Positions 56,226 through 64,000 of a stretch of 64,000 bases of DNA are shown here, piece by piece. The DNA is from Laguncularia racemosa (taxonomy: Eukaryota; Streptophyta; Magnoliopsida; Myrtales; Combretaceae), in assembly GCA_037954665.1 (NCBI GenBank), contig JBBMOL010000298.1, positions 372,001 to 436,000 of the forward strand. Direction: 5' to 3'. The notes under the pieces are model-generated. The model did not search any database and was not told the origin of the DNA. It worked only from the letters and a program-made list of their open reading frames with translations. Within the stretch, counting starts at the first letter, position 1. The number at the start of each line of letters is the position of its first letter. The position numbers and the translations under genes were made by a program.

Positions 56226-57397
56226 ATGTCAAATGATGTGCATACTTCTACTATTTCGGTACATCAAGTATTGACTTCCTCTCCAACCATTGATGATGGA
56301 CAAAGAGAAATTTTATTCCATACTTCTTGTAGGGTACAAGGAAACTTGTGTGTAATTATTGTTGATGGTGGTAGTTGTACTAATGTTGTGGCTGCATCAT
56401 TAGTATCGAAATTGAAACTTATAACTACCCCGCATCTTAAACCCTATACATTACATTGGTTAAATGATCAAGAGAGTCTTTGTATGACCCAAAGGGCTAG
56501 GGTACCCTTTAGTATAGGGGATAAGTACTGTGATGAGCTTGAATGTGATATTATTCCTATGTGTACATCCCATACATTGCTTAGCAGGCCATGGTTATAT
56601 GGTAGGAAGGTCTTACATGATGGCTTCAGGAATACATATGTATTCCAACAAGAGGATAAACGCATCATTCTAAATCCGATGTTACCCTCAGAGGTCCAAA
56701 AGGTTCAGCAGTAGATCCGTAGACCATCAGAGATTCTTGAGAATCATAACCACATGAACTAACCTTTAGAGGACCACATTGTGCAAAAGTAGACATGCCA
56801 ACCTTTAGAGGCTCCTAGTTACATGAGCCAACATACAAAGGATAACATTTGTCAGACATAAATATGCCGACCATCAAAGGATCCTGAGGGTCATGGTCAG
56901 ATGAGCCAACCACCAGAAGACTAAACTGTTCAAAGGCAGTTATGTTCACCTTCAGAGATTCTAGAGATTCATGAGCAATTGAGCAAACCTTTAAGGGATT
57001 CTAAGGGTCAAAGTCAGATGAGCTCATCACTAGAGGGCCAAACTATTTAGAGATAGTTGTGTGCACCTTCAAAGGTTTCAGAGGGCCATAAGCAGTTGAG
57101 CCAACCATTAGAGGGCCATGAGTGTTAGTGACATAGAGATGAGTTAGAAAAGGAGACAACAATATCAATGGAACGGGTTGAGACAGAGGAGACCTTAGTG
57201 AATAATGGATCATTATTTGTGTTGTAGATGAGATACATCCTAGAAATGGAGGAGAGAAAGCAATCACCCCTTATGGTATTTCAAATATTGTGATTCTGCA
57301 GTAATACTTCTTTAGATGGCTTACTAGGAAGATACAGAGTCTCTATTGCATTTGATATGTCAAATTTGAGGACAAATCTTTTTGAGGCTCGAGGAGA
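56226..57397 (+). pseudogene. B2 protease-repeat protein
   Basis: The frame starts at ATG 56226 (MSNDVHTSTISV). Here the start region is uninterrupted, unlike B1. The protease part has LFHTSCRVQGNLCVIIVDGG (D-G-G), YTLHWLND and LLSRPWLYGRKVLHDG; LSRPW replaces LGRPW. From 56712 stops become frequent in the repetitive part, but the same frame can be followed to MSNLRTNLFEARGDDRNQNP (57357 on) and into the 3' LTR. Same architecture as B1 with independent damage. Confidence 0.8.
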
Positions 57398-58615
57398 TGA
57401 TAGGAATCAAAATCCTATAAGACCTATCATTAGGGCAAAAGCTAAAGGATTTCAAATCTTGGCGATGAGGGTCCTTTTTGAGCAAATTGACCTTAGAATT
57501 ATTTGTTTACTAACCTCTTTTCTATTACTCATGTATTGTATATTCCAACAAGCACACTTATCATGCTTTATAGGGGCGGTGGACAAACTCACTAAGACTC
57601 AGCTTATGGGTTATTCATGAACCGACCTAAACCGGCGATGAGCTAGACCGACAAATCCCATTGAAGAGATAGCTTGTTGAAGATTATTTTGTACTTGTAA
57701 TTTATTTCTTGGAACCATTTATGTTGTAAGTTTTTGGGACACTTTTATTTAGTTATAATTGTTGCTTTTAGGATCGGCCACCCTAAAGTGGCATAATTGT
57801 AATTTTGTAAACATTTTAACCTTAAAGGGAGCAAGTATAAATACTTGCTTAATTAGGGTTTTGAGGGGGGACTTAAAATTTGCAGCAAACACTTTTTCGT
57901 GTGGAGATTAGGGTTCTTCTTAACTTCATTGACTCTTATTAATTTCAATCCAATACTTGAAATTGTGGCGAGTTGCAACATAGAAAATTGTAAGTAATAT
58001 CAATTCCTTACTTTATGTTTTTCTTTTGATCACTAGTGAGTCATATCTAGGGTTGATTAGGTTAGTTCTTTTATCTGAATTTGGTGTCAATTGTATCCTC
58101 TCTTTTCATTATATATAATTGATTGGTTTTTGTCCCTTGTTAGTACCATCAATTTTACTATACATTGTGTTGCGTGAATTGTCCTTGTTGTGAGGAGGGG
58201 TCACGATTTATTTTTGTGTGTTGTTGGTTAGGACTTCATTGGATGTTGAGTTAACTTATTGATTCAATTGAGAAATATCATCATTGTGAATTTAATCTCA
58301 TTGAATTTTATCATTCAGATTACATTCCATCAATTAGGGTTCACGCAATTTGTTGTCCTTTGAACCGATTTTGATCTTGTCATTAGGGGTTGTAAATTGG
58401 TTCATTTGCATATGCTTAAACTCCCTTTTAAGCACATCATCTTTTGGTATCAGAGCTAAACATATTTGGTTCATTCAATCTTGATCACGTTGGTGTTGTG
58501 GAATTGGTTTAATAGTAGAAGAAGTTCACGTGATTAGAAGCTAGTTTGATTGACATTGTATGATTGTCTTTCAAATTGGTTTTTCATGTGCTTAAACTTG
58601 GTCTTAGGCACATCA
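57398..58615 (+). repeat. B2 3' LTR
   Basis: 1218 bp. An internal, perfect TGGTATCAGAGC at 58445-58456 is the relict primer site of the old LTR end; the actual LTR end is 58615. Confidence 0.88.
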
Positions 58616-58780
58616 AATTGCAAGCCTAACAACACTTAAATTAGCCCCAACAAATAATGGTCTCACGTAATCGAACATCATTCTCTCTTCGTGTTCGTTG
58701 GCCATGTTGATAGATAAGTTGTCATCTAAGTTTTGAGCCAAACCTTGGTATTGACTTGCTTTGCGATGTCCTTTAGGCAT
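58616..58780 (-). pseudogene. gag: ATH1 gag N-terminus
   Basis: On the minus strand an ATG at 58780 opens MPKGHRKASQYQGLAQNLDD and later EHEERMMFDYVRPLFVGANL, an Athila gag start. The frame is interrupted by B2 at 58615 and resumes at 47263 with the residues expected. This places the start of ATH1 gag about 120 bp inside its primer site. Confidence 0.82.
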
Positions 58781-58903
58781 AAACAATAGTAGGAAAATAG
58801 AAACTAAAGAAAATAAAGGCTAATAAAATAATTAAAAAAATTAAGCAATAAAGGAATGATCAAATTAACAAGATACAGTTGTTCCTAATATCCTAATCCT
58901 AAT

Positions 58904-58920
58904 CCTTGACAACAGTGTCA
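58904..58920 (-). other. ATH1 primer-binding site, decayed (tRNA-Asp type)
   Basis: Minus strand TGACACTGTTGTCAAGG. It differs from the Athila form TGGCGCCGTTGCCGGGG only by G-to-A and C-to-T changes, consistent with deamination of methylated cytosines in an old copy. Confidence 0.75.
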
Positions 58921-59152
58921 AAAAAACTTGATTCGGTCTGCCTACTATCTAACTTTAGACCTATAAGCAAGTGGACCTATCGATTCTATTGTATAGTGAA
59001 AAAAGATATCGAGTATCGATCCCACAATGATTACAAGTACTAGTAATTACTTTTTTTATTATCTAATCAACAAAATTAAATAATTGAGTAAATAAAATAA
59101 ATAACAAATAAATTAAAGAAAGCAATAATCAATAAAAATATATTCAGGTATT

Positions 59153-61091
59153 TGTAAATACCCCATTTTTGTTCCCTAATTACAATTAATGTTTTCTTTT
59201 TTTAATTAATTATTTTTCTTCTATAAAGGAAAAATAATCATAAAAATAAAATAAATAAGAATAATACACCAATAGTAGAAAATAAAGGTAAAAATAACAA
59301 TAAAAGATATTAAGGGATTTTTATTAAATTTTATAGTTTCAAAATAATATAAAATTAATAAATATGATTGTGTTTATATACAATTTGCGTGTTGAATAAA
59401 ACCGAGATTTAGGCTAGCTCAATTGGCTCGTGTGCACACCTGGGACGCATGCGGGAGGGGAGACATCATGGGTTTGAAACTTGGGGAAGGCACTTTGTGT
59501 TGTTTTCATTTTTTTTTCTCCAAGCTGCCACGTGTCAATAGCTAATTGGAGGGCTCGAAGGCATGCACCTAGCGCATGTTCATCTTCAACCTCCGACCGA
59601 GATTGACGACGACACGGGAAGAACGAAATACGGCCATTTTGAATCAGATTTTGATGAATCTTTAACCAAAAAAAAAGAGATAAACATCATATTAATACGA
59701 ATAAAAAAAATGAAAGATTTGTTCAAATCGGAAAGAGAAAAAAAAAAAAAAAGAAGATAGGGATGAGTTTCAACCGACTCCAATCCAAGGTTATCAAGAG
59801 GTTTTCTTTGTGAGTCTATAAATAGGACTCGACTTTGGAGGAAGAAAAAAAAAGCCACGAGGAATTAGAAGGAAGAAAAAGTGGAAGAAACAAGAAAAAA
59901 AAAAACTCACTGGAGCTTTCTCTTTCTCTCTCTAAATCTCACTATGGTTACTTAAACCGCCGCTTAAGGTGGTTTTTGACGAAAACCAACACCACCATTG
60001 GATTCCTCACCTTTGAAAGCTTCAAAACCCCTTATCAATCGACGTTAATCGATGCCGGAACACCGCCGTCAAAGACCTCTAATCGCCGTGCGTACTCAAC
60101 CCAACCCGACCTGCAACCCGCGTCCAGGTTAGTCGGATTTCTTTATTTTTATTCATTTATTTACTTATTATTATTAGTTTTTTTAAATAAGAATATGTAT
60201 GGAAAAATAAAAATATATATAATAAACAAATAAAAAAATAAATAATTAAATAATATAAATAAATTTAAATAATAAATATATATATTTTTAGGAATGTGTT
60301 AATGAAACTAGGTTTAGAATTTTTTTAATATATATATATATATGTATATTACAATCAAGAAAAAATTAATAAAATCAACAAAAACATTAATAAAAAATAA
60401 ATATTTTATTACTTAGAAAACTTATTTTCATAAAAAATAAATGAATGAATAATAATTGATGTTTTTCAAAATTAGAGGTTTTAGTTTTTTTCAAAATTAA
60501 GAAATAAAGCTTAGGCTTAGAAATTTCTTTAAATAAATTTAAATTGTAATAAACGTAAACCTGGTATATTTTTGTAATTAAAATTAACTAATCCACTAAA
60601 GTTTTATAAAAAGCGAACTACGGCCTGTTTGATCCCGAATAACGGGTACGTAAGCACCCTTATGGGACAACTCTAAAAAAATAAAAATATATTTTCAAAT
60701 CATTATTAGTATGATAGTTGTATCACTTTTTTTTTAGTATTTTTTTTCTTTTACACTAAAGATATCATAATATAATTTAGATTTCAAAAGGATAAGGTGA
60801 TAACTTTAGAGTTTTAATAGGATAACCCTCGAGTTGAGAATCTCTAGTTTTTCTTTCTTTCTTTTTTTCTTTTCTATATAAAAAAGGAGATCTCACCAAT
60901 TAGTTGTTTAGATTAGAATTAATCCGCTTAATTAATTATAATTCAATAATTTTTCCCAACTCCAGTTGGGTGGCGACTCCAAATAAATAAAAACTTCCTA
61001 GTTCAAGTTGAGGATTTATATTGGATAAGCATAGGATATAATATAAACCGAATTAGGAAGACAATTTAAAATTTTTAAATTAGACTCAACA
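59153..61091 (+). mobile_element. Solo LTR S2
   Basis: 1939 bp, TGTAAATACCCC...GACTCAACA, flanked by GTATT at 59148-59152 and 61092-61096. The target is the ATH1 5' LTR; removing S2 restores the match to the 3' LTR. No internal region. The TGTAAATACCCC start and the GGGTGGCGACTCC block near 60968 suggest a Tat/Ogre-type LTR. The sequence is very AT-rich. Short open frames near 59563-60233 have no recognisable domain and I do not call them. Confidence 0.88.
59411..59515 (+). ncRNA. Candidate tRNA-derived SINE head in S2
   Basis: TAGCTCAATTGG (59415-59426) fits the Pol III A box TRGCNNARYNGG, and GGTTTGAAACT (59471-59481) fits the B box GGTTCGANNCC with C-to-T changes. Spacing is 44 bp. A T-rich stretch follows (about 59500-59518). 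No cloverleaf is seen, so it is not a tRNA gene. It may be a SINE fragment carried by the LTR, or chance. Confidence 0.4.
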
Positions 61092-61973
61092 GTATTAAAT
61101 CCCCCTAGAATTACTAATGTAATTAACTAATTATTATTCAAATTCTTATTTTATTCTTGGACTGTGAGAATTCCTAAATTGAGCTCTCTCGAGTCACACT
61201 AATTCCTAATTCTAGGTTGATTAATTGGAATCTCTTTCTAATTAAAACTCCTAAAATTGCATTACATTTAATCTATGAATTCCACTATTAGGTTTTACCC
61301 TAATTTGGAAGAATTGCATTATCCTGTCTCTAGGATTGCATTCAACTCCTTTCAATTATGCTAGATCTATTCTTATGTAAAATCTCTCGATCTTTATATA
61401 AGAAATCAAAATTTAACTAATATGCTATCAATATTAAATTGAAAACAATAAAAACACATAATTAAATCACAAGAATGCTAAATAAATCATTGAATAATAA
61501 TCATAAAAATTGTATTTTCATTCTAAAGTTCATTATACCCGAATATAAAATAATTTAAGTTATAAATATGTTAAATCTAAAATTAAAAATATAAAAAGAG
61601 TACATAAATAAAAAACATTGAAATTAAAATATAAAACTCTAATAAACTCTAATCTTTTAATTCTATTATTCCTTCTAATTCTATCTAATATCTTCATCTA
61701 AATTCTAATTCTAACTATCTAATATAATTTTACTCTACTGTTTCTTTTTTTAATCTAATCTACTCTATTGCTTGGACTCTTTTTCGTCGGCTGTATATAT
61801 ATATATATATATATATACATTAGACGCATCATGGTCAAATCTTGAACATGATAAGGATGAAATCTTCCTTGCTACAATGGATCGTGATCCTCTAATTCCA
61901 ATCTCCTCTTCTTATCTATTTAATATTCTGATCTGGCAGCTACTGATTCTCCTTATCTTTACGTTATATATAT

Positions 61974-62117
61974 CCCAGAAAATCAGCAAAGAAGACTAAC
62001 TAGAAAATATGGGAGGAAGATTTTCCAAAGCCTTATATATATCCGACTTGGCACTCTTGGCTTTGGAAAATCTTCCTCCCATATTTTCTAGTTAGTCTTC
62101 TTTGCTGATTTTCTGGG
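61974..62117. repeat. 59-bp perfect inverted repeat in ATH1 5' LTR
   Basis: Left arm 61974-62032 (starts CCCAGAAAATCAGCAAAG) and right arm 62059-62117 are exact reverse complements, with a 26-bp loop. It lies in a ~225-bp stretch (about 61902-62128) absent from the 3' LTR of the same element. Confidence 0.93.
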
Positions 62118-62600
62118 GAATCTTCCTATCGTAACATGGCTGCTGTTTCACTCTTTTTTATACACGGTTGTTCCAATTCATTTCAGCACGTCAGGACTTC
62201 AGCATTGCACGGCTGTGTCTTCTTATCGTGTATATTTTTATGCAAATTTCAGCATCAACACGCTCACCAGCATGGGCGTGTCCACCTCCCCATGTCTACT
62301 TTCATGCTTCCTTGCATATCCTCCTTTCCTTAGCTGAACTTACAATTAGACACAATTTGTTTTCCATTGTCGAATACATCGATGTTGATTCATGTGTTAG
62401 ACTTCCATCTTATAGAAATTATATTTTCTTCTTCAATCTTCATATATTTTTTCTATTAAACCATAATTAATAATTTAAGGACTTTAAAATCAAAATAAAG
62501 ATTAATTTAGTGTATTATTTATACAAAATATAAGAAAATTAAATAAAAGGTTATTATAATTTATATAAATAATTAGTACTTTATAATCCTTATCACATAT

Positions 62601-62760
62601 ATAGTACAAACTGATATGAGCTTCGATTTCTAAGCACATGAAAGTCAGGCATGAATAGTGCAAACTGATATGAGCTTTAACTCTCAGGGGCATGACAGAA
62701 AGTCAAGCATATACAATGTAAATTGGTAAGAGCGTTGTCTCCTAGGCGCATCATTAGCCA
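62601..62760 (+). repeat. 58-bp tandem array, right part (about 3 units)
   Basis: Units begin at 62601 (54 bp, small deletion), 62655 (58 bp) and 62713 (partial). They share AGTGCAAACTGATATGAGCTT and GGCATGA...AAAGTCA with the units at 17495-17610. This confirms that 17611-62595 is one insertion. Confidence 0.85.
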
Positions 62761-62950
62761 TTGCAGCTAAGTAAGAAAATCAATATAATTATGCTCAATC
62801 ATAAAATTATTGACTAGTAAAAGACAGCTCACGACTTCAAGCAATGGTTATCATTATCACTACTTAAGCATGATTGAATATTTTCTTAAAATAAGTCTTT
62901 TATACATCATCACTGGGAAGAGAAAACTTTGCTTTAATGTGCGAGATGAC
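62761..62950. other. TAT1 3' region, no feature recognised
   Basis: Non-coding DNA between the 58-bp array and the LTR-like start at 62951. Confidence 0.5.
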
Positions 62951-64000
62951 TGTAAACACCCCATTTTTGCCTCCTCATATAGATTTTTTTAATAAATAAA
63001 TAAATATGATAATATATATATATATTAGTAATAATAAAAAAAGGAGGCCCGGTTTATGAGATAAAAAAAAACTTAAATGAAAAATAATAATAACAAGTAA
63101 CAAAAAATAATAATAATGAAATTTTCAACAAAATTAAAAAAATATGGGTATCTAAATCAAGCTCAAGCATTTCAAATTAATTAAGAACGATAGCTTATAT
63201 GCAAATTGATTGCACATAATAAATGAGAAAAAGGACCAACCCAGCCGGTCCACACCTATACCTAAACAGCTAAGGAAAGTCACAAGTCACATGTTCAAAA
63301 TACACATGGAGCTTTATCTCCCTTTTTTTTCCTTTTTCTTCTTCCCTTTAGTTGGGTCACATGCAATGCACGTGATCATCCTCCCCAATAGATCAACCCA
63401 ACACAAACAGAAAGGAGAAGAAGCCAGAGCAAATCCAAGCAAACCAAAAGATCTGTTTTAGATTATCATCAATTCATAACTTTAAAAAATCGGTATAAAT
63501 CATAAAGAAAAATTAATCTAATGATTTACATCAAATTTTTCAAGATCAATTCAAATCACAAATAGATAAAAATGGGTCTCCACCGCAGGTTTGATCCGAG
63601 CTTATCAAACTAATCCTATAGAGCTCGATCTCATAAACTAAGGGGGGGAAATCATTGGAAACACACCCTTAAATCACTATACCCTCAACCACCCATGGCT
63701 ACCATTACTCCATTCACCAACCATTGGAACTCCCTTTGCATCATTGTTGTAGAGCTCTCATTGTCACAAGGTCATCCATGCACTCGGAGAAGCTCCACGG
63801 TTGCTGTCTTTTGACGTTCAAATTGACTCGTGTTTCCCCGATCCAGTTCATGGTATGTACCACGACGGCCACCGTAAACCCAGCTAGACTCAACCTGAAT
63901 CTAAGCTTGCACGTGCCCAAGAAGCATTCCGATCACCCACCTTACACCACCACTTGTTGGAGTACCCTAAGCCGACCAAGCCTATGACAAGCTAACCAAC
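62951..64000 (+). repeat. Probable 3' LTR of TAT1, cut by the window end
   Basis: It begins TGTAAACACCCCATTTTTGC, the same start as S2. Placed after gag, protease and 3' arrays it fits the 3' LTR of TAT1. The purine tract before it (GCGAGATGAC) is weak and the end is outside the window. An open frame at 63724-63987 has no recognisable domain and I do not call it a gene. Confidence 0.5.

Larger units (their letters stand above)
47269..58615 (+). mobile_element. B2: non-autonomous protease-only element, interrupted by A2
   Basis: LTRs 47269-48477 (1209 bp) and 57398-58615 (1218 bp), beginning TGATAGGAAT and ending GGCACATCA. The flanks AATTA (47264-47268) and AATTG (58616-58620) agree in four of five bases. 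Without A2 it is about 4.55 kb. It has a primer site (48483-48494, one mismatch) and a protease frame like B1. Its LTRs are longer than those of B1 because of an internal duplication of the LTR end plus primer site. ATH1 gag continues on both sides. Confidence 0.9.
17611..62595 (-). mobile_element. ATH1: Athila-type element expanded by nested insertions
   Basis: The ends are two related LTRs: 3' LTR 17611-19104 and 5' LTR 58929-62595, the latter split by S2. CATAT flanks the element at 17606-17610 and 62596-62600, and the 58-bp array of the host continues across the insertion. On the minus strand the order is 5' LTR, decayed tRNA-Asp primer site (58904-58920), gag (58780 down to 31027 in pieces), protease (26642-26235), the post-pol Athila motif (26045-26112), 3' untranslated DNA, purine tract (19105-19114) and 3' LTR. 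Reverse transcriptase, RNase H and integrase are missing between protease and post-pol motif. It holds A1, B1, ATH2, S1, B2 with A2, and S2. Confidence 0.9.
58929..62595 (-). repeat. ATH1 5' LTR, split by solo LTR S2
   Basis: Pieces 58929-59152 and 61097-62595 together match the 3' LTR (17611-19104). The right end is TATCA, then CATAT. It is longer than the 3' LTR mainly because of an extra ~225 bp around 61902-62128 that contains a large inverted repeat. A (TA)12 tract is at 61794-61817. Confidence 0.88.

Noticed and set aside
59411..59490. tRNA gene
   Set aside because: Box A and B are present, but the arms do not pair into a cloverleaf and no anticodon loop is evident; at most a SINE.
59563..60233. 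Lys-rich and Ser-rich open frames in S2, possible small genes
   Set aside because: They lie inside a solo LTR with long A runs, have no recognisable domain and no sign of codon constraint.
61772..61999. 75-residue frame with a hydrophobic C-terminus, possible small membrane protein
   Set aside because: It starts in a TA microsatellite and ends in the hairpin insertion; the matching LTR at 17611-19104 has a stop at the same place.
63724..63987. 87-residue frame near the window end
   Set aside because: Located in probable LTR sequence, no domain, and GC-richer DNA here makes chance frames likelier.
1..64000. CRISPR arrays, operons, phage or bacterial defence genes
   Set aside because: No regularly spaced identical repeats with unique spacers, no bacterial gene arrangement; all coding signal is plant retrotransposon.

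Overview
The window looks like intergenic heterochromatin from a flowering plant, probably a eudicot: AT-rich and built almost entirely of LTR retrotransposons. Their types are plant-specific: Athila and Tat lineages of Ty3/gypsy, a chromovirus resembling the CRM type, and non-autonomous relatives. Primer-binding sites match plant initiator-Met tRNA or, for Athila, tRNA-Asp. I found no cellular protein gene, no rRNA or true tRNA gene, and no CRISPR array. I cannot name the species.

Layout. 1-8888: decayed minus-strand gypsy pol remnants (called F), partly tandem-duplicated, interrupted by a solo LTR (A3, 1390-2241) and a complete short gag-protease element (G1, 4550-7829). 8889-13945: gene-free AT-rich DNA, possibly one very long LTR. 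13946-17610 and 62596-64000: the two sides of a Tat-like element (TAT1) with gag, protease, two tandem-repeat arrays and a possible 3' LTR start at 62951. 17611-62595: one minus-strand Athila element (ATH1) inserted inside the 58-bp array of TAT1, with CATAT on both sides. ATH1 swelled to about 45 kb by taking in later insertions: A1 (19624-25102), B1 (26648-31021), ATH2 (31885-41708 plus a displaced LTR at 43576-45015), solo LTR S1 (45410-47034), B2 (47269-58615, itself carrying A2 at 49047-55834) and solo LTR S2 (59153-61091) in its 5' LTR. Most insertions show a 5-bp target-site duplication and TG...CA ends, so the order of events can be read directly.

Coding capacity. No element is intact. 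A2 alone keeps gag, protease, reverse transcriptase, RNase H and integrase, but with many stops and one frameshift. A1 carries an in-frame deletion joining the start of reverse transcriptase to the integrase core. ATH2 has lost the reverse transcriptase palm and RNase H. G1, ATH1 and TAT1 show gag and protease only, and the B family only a protease domain with a repetitive tail. Most must have depended on enzymes supplied by relatives.

Most notable structures: a compound rearrangement at 41708/41709 that joins the interior of ATH2 to a second copy of its own upstream flank; LTRs in two families that grew at the primer-binding-site end; a 59-bp perfect inverted repeat in one LTR; and a palindromic ACACGGCCGTGT-type motif shared by unrelated LTR families. 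I did not find a convincing new cellular system.
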